A DNA stretch of 64,000 nucleotides. Source: DATAQC01 sp046263055 (GTDB lineage: Bacteria > Actinomycetota > Acidimicrobiia > Acidimicrobiales > AC-14). How positions within the stretch are numbered: the first letter of the stretch is position 1; each line of letters begins with the position of its first letter. The notes beneath the pieces are model-generated. The model ran no database searches, was not told the origin of the DNA, and worked only from the letters and a program-made list of their open reading frames with translations. The translations under genes and the position numbers were made by a program. Below are positions 28,563 to 36,825 of this stretch, piece by piece. Where the stretch lies: the NCBI GenBank assembly GCA_046263055.1, contig JBHELO010000014.1:1-64000 (forward strand). The letters run 5' to 3'.

Positions 28563-29351
28563 TCACCGTCGAGTCAACACCGGGGTCTGGGGGATGCGGA
28601 CGTCGAGGGTGGCCACGGTACGTCCGTCCACCGCGCCCAGCACCGTGAGGGCGGCCCCCAGCTTGGCGCCCACCGCGTCGGCCGCCCCCAACACCACCAC
28701 CCCGGTGGGCCGGAGGTGGAGCTCCACGCCCCGGGCGCCGGCCGCCACCGACGCCACCCGGGGGGCGAGCCCGGGCGGCAGGGACACCGCCACCCGCAGA
28801 GGGTCGGCGGTGGCCGGCGGGACCGTCGACCCGGGGGCTCCGGCCTGGGGGACGCCCTCGACGAGGGGCAGGCCGGGCGGGGCGGCGGGCACCCGGTCAA
28901 GGACCCGGCCGGCGGGGTCCACCAAGGCCCAGCCGCCGCCGACGGCGCTGGTCACCGCCCGTGCGGTGCGCTCCGTGACCCGGATCCGGACGGTCGCCGG
29001 CCATGATCGGCGGACCTCGGCCCGCAGCACCCAGGGGAGGGCCTCGACCCGCCGGGCGGCCCCTGCCCGGTCGACGTCCACCATGGGCTGGTGGCGCCCG
29101 ACGGCGGCCGCCGACCGCACCGCCGCAGCACCGCTGCGGTCGGCTCCCAGCACCGTCACCCGGTCGACGTCGAGCAGGGGCGAGCGGGTGACGGCCCAGG
29201 CGACGCCGGCCAACGCCAGGGCGGCCAGCACGCCGAGCACCACCAGAAGGCGCCGGCGCCCCTCGGCCCGGCGGATCTCCACCTGGCGGCGACGGATGCG
29301 CGGATCGACCCCCACCCGATGTCGAGGGGGAGCGGCCGTGAGGTCGCTCAT
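28563..29351 (-). CDS. ftsQ: Cell division protein FtsQ (DivIB)
   Basis: Single-pass divisome protein of 262 aa. A cytosolic Arg-rich N-terminus and a TM segment (LLVVLGVLAALALAGVAWAV) precede the extracellular POTRA domain (LLDVDRVTVLGADRSGAAAV) and the beta domain (PWVLRAEVRRSWPATVRIRV). It connects FtsL/FtsI/FtsW to the early ring. Its ATG overlaps the stop of an 18-codon upstream ORF (ATGA). An 11-bp hairpin begins 1 nt upstream of the start codon, so ftsQ translation is probably coupled to that short ORF. Confidence 0.95.
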   Translation of the reverse strand: MSDLTAAPPRHRVGVDPRIRRRQVEIRRAEGRRRLLVVLGVLAALALAGVAWAVTRSPLLDVDRVTVLGADRSGAAAVRSAAAVGRHQPMVDVDRAGAARRVEALPWVLRAEVRRSWPATVRIRVTERTARAVTSAVGGGWALVDPAGRVLDRVPAAPPGLPLVEGVPQAGAPGSTVPPATADPLRVAVSLPPGLAPRVASVAAGARGVELHLRPTGVVVLGAADAVGAKLGAALTVLGAVDGRTVATLDVRIPQTPVLTRR

Positions 29352-29404
29352 ACCCTCGACCTGACGTCGAGGTAGAGGGACATGACCCCAGGTCGAGGGT
29401 TCAT
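29348..29404 (-). CDS. Putative 18-residue leader peptide of ftsQ
   Basis: An 18-codon ORF (MNPRPGVMSLYLDVRSRV) begins at ATG 29404, with GGAGG 4 nt upstream. It ends in TGA overlapping the ftsQ ATG. It spans two mutually exclusive hairpins (29352-29362 with 29390-29400; 29354-29360 with 29366-29372). Size, ribosome site and overlap suggest a translational-coupling leader. No homology is claimed. An inner ATG at 29383 is an alternative start. Confidence 0.5.
   Translation of the reverse strand: MNPRPGVMSLYLDVRSRV
29352..29400 (-). promoter_or_regulatory. Alternative hairpins at the ftsQ ribosome-binding region
   Basis: ACCCTCGACCT (29352-29362) and AGGTCGAGGGT (29390-29400) form perfect 11-bp arms. 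CCTCGAC (29354-29360) can instead pair with GTCGAGG (29366-29372). The first stem buries the AGG/GAGGG that would act as the ftsQ Shine-Dalgarno. A ribosome on the leader ORF would open it. Confidence 0.55.
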
Positions 29405-29453
29405 GGAGCCTCCGGAAAGGGTCGGACGAGCACGAGCCCTGGTCGTCGACGGC

Positions 29454-30410
29454 CTACCAACGGCTCGGTCCATCGGACGGCGCGGGGAGCTGGTGGTCGG
29501 GCCCGAAGCCGACCAGATGGTTCTCGAGGGCGAGCCGCACACCGGTGCGCTCCTCCACCCGACGGACGACCTCGCCCAGCAGCACGACGACGTCGCCGGC
29601 CGAGCCTCCGTCGTCCACCTGTACGAAGTTGGCATGCTTGGGCGAGACGAACGCGGATCCCACCCGGAGGCCCTTGAGGCCGGCGGCCTCGATCAGGCGG
29701 CCGGCGCTGTCGCCCGGCGGGTTGGCGAAGACGGACCCGGCGTTGCTGCCCCCGGGCTGGTGCTCCCGCCGCCACCGCACGATGTCGGCGATGGCACGCT
29801 CCGACGCCTGCCGGGGCCCGGGGGCGAGGGCGAAGCGGGCGCTCACCACCACCGCCGACGCCGGGAGGGCCGACCGCCGGTAGCCGAGGGCCAGGCGGTC
29901 GGCCGCCACCTCCCCCTCGAGGGGGCCGCCGGCCAGGTCCACCACCCGGGCGGCGACGAGCGACCGGGCCACCTCGCTGCCGTGGCCACCGGCGTTCATG
30001 CGCACCGCCCCGCCGACGGACCCGGGCACGCCCACCGCCCATTCCAGGCCGGTGAGGCCGGCGGCCGCCGTCCTCCGGGCCAGGACAGGCAGGCTTACGG
30101 CACCTCCGGCCACCACGTCGCTACCGTCCACCTCGATGCCGGCGAAGCCGTCGCCCAGGGTCACGGCCAGGCCGTCGAAGCCGCCGTCGGCCACCAGGAG
30201 ATTGGAGCCCCGCCCGACCACCAGCACGGCCACCCCGGACGCCGCCACCGCCCGCCGGGCCAGGTCCAGGTCGGGGTCACCGGCCGCCTCCAGGAAAAGG
30301 GCGGCCGGCCCCCCGACCCGGTAGGTCGTAAGCGGCCCGAGCGGCACCTCGCGCCGGGCCCGGTGGCCGAGGACGGCGGCGGCCCGGTCCACCGGGCCGG
30401 AGGGCGTCAC
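29454..30410 (-). CDS. murB: UDP-N-acetylenolpyruvoylglucosamine reductase
   Basis: FAD enzyme that reduces UDP-GlcNAc-enolpyruvate to UDP-MurNAc with NADPH; 318 aa. Motifs: [50 protein letters not shown] (split by motif), [20 protein letters not shown] and SPKHANF. The YRR-type catalytic Arg is in [12 protein letters not shown] 30410 overlaps the murC stop as GTGA. The 3' end is followed by a 50-nt spacer, then the ftsQ leader. Confidence 0.97.
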   Translation of the reverse strand: MTPSGPVDRAAAVLGHRARREVPLGPLTTYRVGGPAALFLEAAGDPDLDLARRAVAASGVAVLVVGRGSNLLVADGGFDGLAVTLGDGFAGIEVDGSDVVAGGAVSLPVLARRTAAAGLTGLEWAVGVPGSVGGAVRMNAGGHGSEVARSLVAARVVDLAGGPLEGEVAADRLALGYRRSALPASAVVVSARFALAPGPRQASERAIADIVRWRREHQPGGSNAGSVFANPPGDSAGRLIEAAGLKGLRVGSAFVSPKHANFVQVDDGGSAGDVVVLLGEVVRRVEERTGVRLALENHLVGFGPDHQLPAPSDGPSRW

Positions 30411-31981
30411 GACAGCGCGGCCAGGAGGTCGTCGGCCAGGGTGGTGACGTCGCCCGCCCCGACGGTGAGGCACAGGTCGCCGGGTCGCAGGCGCGACCGG
30501 AGGAAGGGCAGCACGTCGGCCCGCCGGGGCAGCCAGGCCACGGCCTGGGCGGGGCGGGCGGCAGCCACCGCGTCCACGATCAGCTTGCCGCTCACGCCGG
30601 CCCGGGGTGCCTCGCCGGCGGCGTAGACGTCGGTCACCACCAGCACGTCGACGCCGTCGAAGGCGGTGGCGAAGTCTCGCCACAGGGCCTCCGTGCGGCT
30701 GTAGCGGTGGGGTTGGAACACGCACACCACCCGCCGCCAGCCGCCACCCCGAGCGGCAGCGATCGCCGCCGCCACCTTGTCGGGCAGGTGGGCATAGTCG
30801 TCCACGACCGTCACGCCGCCCGCCTGTCCCCGGAGCTCGAACCGGCGGGCGACTCCCGGGAAGCGGGCCAGCGCGGCGGCGGCGTCGGCGAAGGCCACGC
30901 CGGTCTCCATGGCCGCGGCCAGGGCGGCGGCGGCGTTGAGGGCGTTGTGGCGCCCGGGCTGGGGGACGCCCACCTCCCCCAGCACCACGCCGTGGCGCTC
31001 GAGCCGGAACCGGCTGGCGGCCGGCTCGAGCTCCAGGCCGACCACCCGGTAGTCGGCACCGGGAGCGGTCCCGTAGGACCGGGCGCCCACTGTGCGGCCG
31101 ACCCCCGCCGCCACGTCGTCGTCGGCGCAGACCAGCGCCACCCGGGCGGCCGCCGAGAACCGGGCGAAGGCGTCGACGAGGGCGGCGAAGGACCCCCAGT
31201 GGTCCAGGTGGTCGGGGGCGACACTGGTCACGACCGCCACCTCGGCGGCCAGGTGGAGGAAGGTCCCGTCGCTCTCGTCGGCTTCCACCGCCAGCCACTC
31301 GCCCTGGTCCCAGTGGCCGCCGGCGCCCAGCCCCTCGACCACACCGCCCACCACGAAGGAGGGCCGGGCGCCGGCTCCCGCCAGGGTGGTGGCCAGCATG
31401 GCGGTGGTGGTCGTCTTTCCCGACGTGCCGGACACCGCCACCGTGCGCCGGAGGGCGGTGATGGCGGCCAGCAGGGCGGCCCGGCGCACCACCGCGACGC
31501 CGGCAGCCCGGGCCGCCGCCACCTCCGGATCGTCGGCGGGGATGGCGGTGGAGACGGTCACCACCTCGGCGCCGACCGCGGCACCGGTGTCGTGGCCGAC
31601 GGTCACGGCCACCCCGAGCCCTCGGAGGCGGTCGAGGACGGGCGAGTCGGCGACGTCACTGCCCGAAACCCGATGGCCCATGCCGATCAGGACCTCGGCC
31701 ATGGAGCTCAGTCCGCTGCCGCCGATGCCCACCAGGTGGAGCCGCCGGGGCCGGTCGAGGTCCACCCGCCCGGGAGCAGGCACCGGGCCGCCCTCCCCCG
31801 AGACCGGGGACACGACCGCCGGGGGCCGCCGCGCCACCCCTGTCGCGCCGGGTACCGCCGCCGAAGACCCGCCCTCTGGCGAGCCGTGCTCGGCCGTCGG
31901 CTCGGCGGCGGCCGGGGCGCCGGTGGCGGGGGCGCGGGCGGCGGTGGCGCGCGATGGGGCCCCGGCGGCGTGCTCAGCCAC
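30407..31981 (-). CDS. murC: UDP-N-acetylmuramate--L-alanine ligase
   Basis: Adds L-Ala to UDP-MurNAc using ATP; 524 aa. Core motifs: RLHLVGIGGSGLSSMAEVL, the P-loop GTSGKTTTTAML, EADESDGTFLHL, HNALNAAAALAAA and DDYAHLP. It has ~65 extra N-terminal residues, Ala/Pro/Thr-rich, before the family start. GTG 31981 overlaps the murG stop by 8 nt (GTGGCTGA). A start nearer the core cannot be excluded, but the coupling and composition favour this one. Confidence 0.96.
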   Translation of the reverse strand: MAEHAAGAPSRATAARAPATGAPAAAEPTAEHGSPEGGSSAAVPGATGVARRPPAVVSPVSGEGGPVPAPGRVDLDRPRRLHLVGIGGSGLSSMAEVLIGMGHRVSGSDVADSPVLDRLRGLGVAVTVGHDTGAAVGAEVVTVSTAIPADDPEVAAARAAGVAVVRRAALLAAITALRRTVAVSGTSGKTTTTAMLATTLAGAGARPSFVVGGVVEGLGAGGHWDQGEWLAVEADESDGTFLHLAAEVAVVTSVAPDHLDHWGSFAALVDAFARFSAAARVALVCADDDVAAGVGRTVGARSYGTAPGADYRVVGLELEPAASRFRLERHGVVLGEVGVPQPGRHNALNAAAALAAAMETGVAFADAAAALARFPGVARRFELRGQAGGVTVVDDYAHLPDKVAAAIAAARGGGWRRVVCVFQPHRYSRTEALWRDFATAFDGVDVLVVTDVYAAGEAPRAGVSGKLIVDAVAAARPAQAVAWLPRRADVLPFLRSRLRPGDLCLTVGAGDVTTLADDLLAALS

Positions 31982-33137
31982 GACGGGCGTGCTCCTCGAC
32001 CAGGGCGGCCACTGCCTGGGCGGCGTCGCGGCGACCGGCGGCGGCCGCCGCCCGCTCCATGGCGGCCAGCGCCGGCGGGTCGCCCAGCAGGCGGTCGACC
32101 TCGGCCACCAGGCGGGCGCCGTCCAGGTGGACGTCAGCCACGAGGACGGCGGCGCCGGCGTCCACGAGGTGGCGGGCGTTGGCCGTCTGGTGGTCACCGG
32201 GCGCCCCCGGCAGGGGCACGAGGAGGGCAGGCAAGCCGATGGCAGCGAGCTCGGCGCACACCGAACCGCCGGCCCGGGACACGGCCAGGTCGGCGGCGGC
32301 CAGCACCAGGTCCATGCGCTCCTCGTACTCCACCGGCTGGTAGACCAGGCCACCTTCGGGGAGCTCGGGCATGGCGGCGGTCACCATCTCCCAGTCACGC
32401 CGGCCCACCACGTGGCGGAGGGCCAGGTCGGCACGCCCGGCCCACAGGTCCAGGGCGCCGAGCACCGCCTGGTTGACGCGCCGGGCGCCGAGGGACCCGC
32501 CGATGGACGCCACGACGCGCCGGTGGTCGGGCAGCCCCAGGGCGCGGCGCGCCTCCTGCCCGTCACGTGACCGGTCGACGGCCAGCACCTCGGGGCGCAC
32601 GGGGTTGCCGGTGACCCGGGCCCGCGGCAGGTCGGTGCCGGGGAACGACACGGCCGCGGCCCGGGCGAAGCGCCCGAGGAGGCGGTTGGCGGCGCCCGGG
32701 ACGGCGTTCTGCTCGCAGAGCACGAGTGGCACCCGCAGCACCACCGCGGCCGCCGCCGCCGGGACGCTGGCGAACCCGCCAAGGGCGACCACCACCGCCG
32801 GCCGCCGGCGGGCCACCTCGACCACCGCCAGCACGGCGGCACGAGCGAGGCCCCAGGCGGCGGCCAGGCTGGCCCCCGACAGCCGCCGCTCGATGCCCCG
32901 CCCGGGCAGGAGCGTGACGCCGAAGCCGGCTTCGGGCACCAGGTGGGCCTCCTGGCCCGACGCGCTGCCCACCCAGTGCACGGACCCGGGCGGGTGGCCG
33001 GCATCCACCAGGGCCCGGGCCACGGCCAGGCCGGGCAGGACGTGGCCGGCGGTACCCCCGCCGGCGATGACCGCCCACGTGCGGAGGCCGCTCGCCGCCA
33101 CCCGCCGGTCGCCCGAGGGGCGCCTGGGCGCCCTCAC
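31974..33137 (-). CDS. murG: Lipid II synthase (undecaprenyl-PP-MurNAc-pentapeptide GlcNAc transferase)
   Basis: Peripheral membrane glycosyltransferase that turns lipid I into lipid II; GT-B fold, 387 aa. The donor-loop motifs are IAGGGTAGHVLPGLAVARAL and GGSLGARRVNQAV, with the C-terminal VSRAGGSVCAELAAIGLPALLVPLPGAPGDHQTANARHL region (given by motif parts). ALGGFASVP and EQNAVPGAANR are conserved. GTG 33137 overlaps the ftsW stop (GTGA); a GTG one codon earlier is equally possible. Confidence 0.97.
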   Translation of the reverse strand: MRAPRRPSGDRRVAASGLRTWAVIAGGGTAGHVLPGLAVARALVDAGHPPGSVHWVGSASGQEAHLVPEAGFGVTLLPGRGIERRLSGASLAAAWGLARAAVLAVVEVARRRPAVVVALGGFASVPAAAAAVVLRVPLVLCEQNAVPGAANRLLGRFARAAAVSFPGTDLPRARVTGNPVRPEVLAVDRSRDGQEARRALGLPDHRRVVASIGGSLGARRVNQAVLGALDLWAGRADLALRHVVGRRDWEMVTAAMPELPEGGLVYQPVEYEERMDLVLAAADLAVSRAGGSVCAELAAIGLPALLVPLPGAPGDHQTANARHLVDAGAAVLVADVHLDGARLVAEVDRLLGDPPALAAMERAAAAAGRRDAAQAVAALVEEHARRG

Positions 33138-34468
33138 CACCCGTCCCGGGCCGCGGGCCGGGCGCCGGCCCCCGGGCGTCGCCCGCGCGACGGGTCCCTC
33201 TGGGGGGCAATTGCGCGCCCTCGAGGGGGTCGGCCCGGGGGGGTGGCGGAGCCCTGGCGGCCGACGTTGACCAGGATGCCGACGGCGGCCATGGTGATGA
33301 CGAGGGACGAACCGCCGAAGGACACGAACGGCAGGGGCACGCCGGTGACGGGCAGGATGCCGATGACGGCGCCCACGTTGATCACCGCCTGGCCGACGAC
33401 CCACACGGTGACGCCGGCGGCCAGCAGGGCCCCGAAGCGATCGGGGGCGCGGAGGGCGGCGCGCACCCCGAGGAAGGCGAACCCGGCGAACAGCCCGACC
33501 ACCAGGACCGTCCCCACCAGGCCCAGCTCCTCGCCGATGATGGCGAAGATGAAGTCGGTGTGGGCGTTGGGCAGGAACCCCCACTTGGCCCGGCTGGCGC
33601 CCAAGCCGACGCCCGTCAGGTGGCCGGTGCCCAGGGCCACCAGCGACTGGGCGATCTGGTAGCCGGTGTTCGAAGGGTCCTTCCACGGGTTGACGAAGGA
33701 GAACAAGCGGGCCCGGCGGTAGCTCTCGGCCATGCTCACGACCAACCCGCCGACGCTGACGGCCAGCCCCACGGCCGCCATCCGGGGCAGGGGCACCCCG
33801 CCCACGAACAGGACGGCCAGCACCACCAGCACGACGATCATGGCCGTCCCCATGTCCGGCTGCTTCAGGATGAGCAGGCCGAGGAGACCGGTCACCAGCA
33901 GCACCGGCCGCAGCACCACCGCCGAGCGGCCGCTGCGCTCGGTGCGGCTGACCACCAGGTCGGCGGTGTACAGGAGCAGGGCCAGCTTGGCCAGCTCCGA
34001 GGGCTGGAAGCGCAGCTGGCCGTACCCGAGCCAGCGCGACGACCCACCGGCCGTCACCCCGAAGGCAGGGACGAGCACCGCCACCAGCATGACCCCGCAC
34101 ACCACCACCAGCGGCCCCCCGACCCGGCCCCAGTGCCGGTAGTCGACCCGGGCGGCCACGGCCAGGGCGACGGCCCCCGCACCCACCCACACGAGCTGGC
34201 GCTCGAAGAACACCCACGGGCCGCCGTAGGAGCGCAGGGCCTGCACCGACGACGCCGACAGCACCATCATCAGCCCGATCCCGCACAGCAGGGCCACCAC
34301 CGCCGCCAGCACCGCCCAGCTGCGATCGGGGCGATCGGGGCGGTCGGGGCGGCTGGTCGGCCCGCGCCTCCCGGGGCGGCCTCCCGGGGCGCCGGACACC
34401 CGGGCGGCGGTCGTGGCCGGGCCCGTACGATCCGGGCGGCGGCGGGCCGCCGGCAGGGTGTCAGCCAC
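33134..34468 (-). CDS. ftsW: Septal peptidoglycan glycosyltransferase FtsW (SEDS family)
   Basis: Polytopic SEDS protein (~10 TM, 444 aa) that polymerises lipid II with FtsI. Landmarks: LMMVLSASSVQALRSYGGPW, RWLGYGQLRFQPSELAKLAL, HTDFIFAIIGEELGLVG and GVPLPFVSFGGSSL. The Arg/Pro-rich N-terminus has RPDRPDRPDR from a short DNA repeat. GTG 34468 overlaps murD by 8 nt (GTGGCTGA) with GGAGG about 12 nt upstream; two further GTGs (34477, 34480) are too close to that site. Confidence 0.97.
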   Translation of the reverse strand: MADTLPAARRRPDRTGPATTAARVSGAPGGRPGRRGPTSRPDRPDRPDRSWAVLAAVVALLCGIGLMMVLSASSVQALRSYGGPWVFFERQLVWVGAGAVALAVAARVDYRHWGRVGGPLVVVCGVMLVAVLVPAFGVTAGGSSRWLGYGQLRFQPSELAKLALLLYTADLVVSRTERSGRSAVVLRPVLLVTGLLGLLILKQPDMGTAMIVVLVVLAVLFVGGVPLPRMAAVGLAVSVGGLVVSMAESYRRARLFSFVNPWKDPSNTGYQIAQSLVALGTGHLTGVGLGASRAKWGFLPNAHTDFIFAIIGEELGLVGTVLVVGLFAGFAFLGVRAALRAPDRFGALLAAGVTVWVVGQAVINVGAVIGILPVTGVPLPFVSFGGSSLVITMAAVGILVNVGRQGSATPPGRPPRGRAIAPQRDPSRGRRPGAGARPAARDGW

Positions 34469-35792
34469 CGCTCGCACCACCCTCCAGGAGGCGGGCGACG
34501 GCCCGGGCGAAGTCGTCGCCCCGCTCGGCGTAGGACCGGTAGTGGTCGAACGATGCGCAGCCGGGCGAGAGCAGCACCGCGTCGCCGGGACGGGCGGCGG
34601 CGGCGGCCACCGCCACCGCCTCGTCCATGGAGTCCACGACGGTCACCGGCCGGACGCCGTCGAAGGCGGCCGCCACCTCGGGCCCCGCCTCGCCGATGGC
34701 CACCACCGCCCGTACCGCGGCCGCTCCGCCGGCCAGCACGCCGAGGTCGAGGCCCTTGTTGCGGCCCCCGGAGATGAGCACCACGGAGCGGAACCCACTC
34801 AGGGCGGCCAGGGTGGCGTGGGGGTTGGTGGCTTTGGAGTCGTCGTACCAGCGGACGCCGGCCTCCTCGGCCACCAGCGTCATCCGGTGGGGCAGGGCGG
34901 CCCACCCCAGCAGGGCGGCGCGCATGCCGTCGGGGGTGGCACCGGCGGCGGCGGCGGCGGCGGACGCGGCCAGGGCGTTGGCCACGTCGTGGGGAAGGGC
35001 CCGCGGCAGCTCGGACACCGCCATCACCGGCCCCGGCGGGCCCGACAGCATCCCGTCCACGACCCGCCAGTCGGCGGTCTCGGCAGTGCCGAACCTCTCC
35101 ACCCGCGCCGGAGCGGAGGCCGCGTACCCGGCCACCACCGGATCGTCGGCGTTGGCCACCGCCAGGTCGCCGTCGGCCTGGTGGGCCCAGATGCGGGCCT
35201 TGGCCGCCGCGTAGTCGGCCACCTCGGGGTGCCAGTCCAGGTGGTCCTGGGCCAGGTTGAGCCACACCGCCACCGCCGGTCGGAAGGTGTCGGTCCACCA
35301 CAGCTGGAACGACGACACCTCGGCCACCACCACGTCCACGTCGCGCCGCACGGCGTCGGACAGGGGCAGGCCGATGTTGCCACCCGCCACTGCCCGGATG
35401 CCGGAGGAGGTGAGCATCCCCGTGATCAGGGCGGTGACGGTGGTCTTGCCGTTGGTCCCGGTGACGGCCACCACCGGGTGGCGGCTCCACCGGAAAGCCA
35501 GCTCCACCTCGCCCCGGACGGGCACGCCCCGCTCGACGGCCTCGGTGAACACGGGGTGGGCCAGGGGCACGCCGGGGCTGGGCACCACTACGTCCGCTCC
35601 CTCCACCAGGGCGCGGAGGCGGGCGGGATCGGGGGCCTCCACCAGGTCGATGCCGAGACGGGCGGCGGCGATGCGGGCGGCGTCGCCGGGGGCGTCGTCC
35701 ACCGCCACCACCCGGGCGCCCCGGTCGTGGAGGTGGCGCGCCACTGCCACGCCGCTGCGGCCCATGCCCACCACCAGCGCCACCTCAGACAC
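34461..35792 (-). CDS. murD: UDP-MurNAc-L-alanine--D-glutamate ligase
   Basis: Adds D-Glu in the cytosolic pathway; 443 aa. VVGMGRSGVAVARHL is the N-terminal nucleotide-sugar domain. The P-loop is VTGTNGKTTVTALI, and the middle domain has NIGLPLSD, VAEVSSFQL and NLAQDHLDWH. The C-terminal domain has DDSKATNPHATLAAL. GTG 35792 overlaps the mraY stop by 8 nt (GTGTCTGA). Confidence 0.97.
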   Translation of the reverse strand: MSEVALVVGMGRSGVAVARHLHDRGARVVAVDDAPGDAARIAAARLGIDLVEAPDPARLRALVEGADVVVPSPGVPLAHPVFTEAVERGVPVRGEVELAFRWSRHPVVAVTGTNGKTTVTALITGMLTSSGIRAVAGGNIGLPLSDAVRRDVDVVVAEVSSFQLWWTDTFRPAVAVWLNLAQDHLDWHPEVADYAAAKARIWAHQADGDLAVANADDPVVAGYAASAPARVERFGTAETADWRVVDGMLSGPPGPVMAVSELPRALPHDVANALAASAAAAAAGATPDGMRAALLGWAALPHRMTLVAEEAGVRWYDDSKATNPHATLAALSGFRSVVLISGGRNKGLDLGVLAGGAAAVRAVVAIGEAGPEVAAAFDGVRPVTVVDSMDEAVAVAAAAARPGDAVLLSPGCASFDHYRSYAERGDDFARAVARLLEGGASGG

Positions 35793-36825
35793 CGCCCACC
35801 GCCCGGCAGCCGTGGGACAGGAAGTCGGCGTAGAACAGCCCGACGGCCAGGGCGCTGAACAGCCCGGCAATGATCCAGAAGCGCACGATCACCGTGGTCT
35901 CGGGCCAGCCCAGCAGCTCGAAGTGGTGGTGGATCGGTGCCATCCGGAACACGCGCTTGCCGGTCAGCCGGAAGGCCCCCACCTGCACGACCACCGACAT
36001 GGTGACCATCACGAACAGGCCGCCGATCACGGGCAGGAGGAGGTGGGTGTTGGTCGTGAGCGCGAGGGCGCCGAGGGCGGCCCCGATGGCCAGCGAGCCG
36101 GTGTCGCCCATGAAGATGCGGGCGGGCGCCGCGTTCCACCACAGGAAGCCGGCGCACGCCCCGGTGAGGGCGGCGGCCACCAGCGAGAGGTCGAGGGCGG
36201 GGCCGACGGCGTAGCAGTCCGGGTGGCGGAACTGCCAGAAGCCGATGAACACGAAGGTGAAGAAGGCGAAGATGGACGAACCCCCGGCCAGGCCGTCGAG
36301 GCCGTCGGTGAGGTTCACGGCATTGGTGGTGCCGAGGAGGATGAGCACCGCCCAGACGCACCACAGCGGGCCACCCAGGCCCACGCCGATGGAGCGGGTG
36401 AACGACAGGTCGGTGCGCACCTTCGCCTTGTATACGGCGAACAGGGCGAAGAGGAGGGCGACGGCGATCAGGCCCAGCGTCTTGGCCGCCTTGTCCAGGC
36501 CCAGGCTGCGCTGGCGGGAGACCTTGATCCAGTCGTCGAGGAACCCGACCACGCCGGCGCCCACGGTGACCAGGACGACGAGGACGCCGGCCAGGGTGAA
36601 CACCGCGCCGGTGTTGACGTGCCCGGCCAGGTAGCCGGCGACGGTGGCTACCAGCATGGTGATCCCGCCCATGGTGGGCGTGCCCGCCTTGGTGATGTGG
36701 CCCTGGGGCCCGTCCTCCCTGATCTGCTGGCCGATCCCCCGCTCCTGGAGGGCCCGGATGAGCAGCGGTGTTCCCATGATGGACACCAGCAAGCCGGCGC
36801 TCAGGGCGATGAGCAGCGCTACCAC
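35785..36825 (-). CDS. mraY: Phospho-MurNAc-pentapeptide translocase (lipid I synthase)
   Basis: Inner-membrane transferase joining phospho-MurNAc-pentapeptide to undecaprenyl phosphate; 346 aa, about ten TM. Signatures: KAGTPTMGGI, the Asp pair VGFLDDWIKV, TNAVNLTDGLDGLAGG, IFMGDTGSLAIG and the His-rich MAPIHHHFELLGWPE. GTG 36825 overlaps the murF stop by 7 nt (GTGGTAG). Confidence 0.98.
   Translation of the reverse strand: MVALLIALSAGLLVSIMGTPLLIRALQERGIGQQIREDGPQGHITKAGTPTMGGITMLVATVAGYLAGHVNTGAVFTLAGVLVVLVTVGAGVVGFLDDWIKVSRQRSLGLDKAAKTLGLIAVALLFALFAVYKAKVRTDLSFTRSIGVGLGGPLWCVWAVLILLGTTNAVNLTDGLDGLAGGSSIFAFFTFVFIGFWQFRHPDCYAVGPALDLSLVAAALTGACAGFLWWNAAPARIFMGDTGSLAIGAALGALALTTNTHLLLPVIGGLFVMVTMSVVVQVGAFRLTGKRVFRMAPIHHHFELLGWPETTVIVRFWIIAGLFSALAVGLFYADFLSHGCRAVGGV

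Noticed and set aside
34469..34480. Upstream GTG starts for ftsW
   Set aside because: They leave 0-3 nt from the GGAGG site; GTG 34468 has workable spacing and matches the murC and gatD junction octamer.
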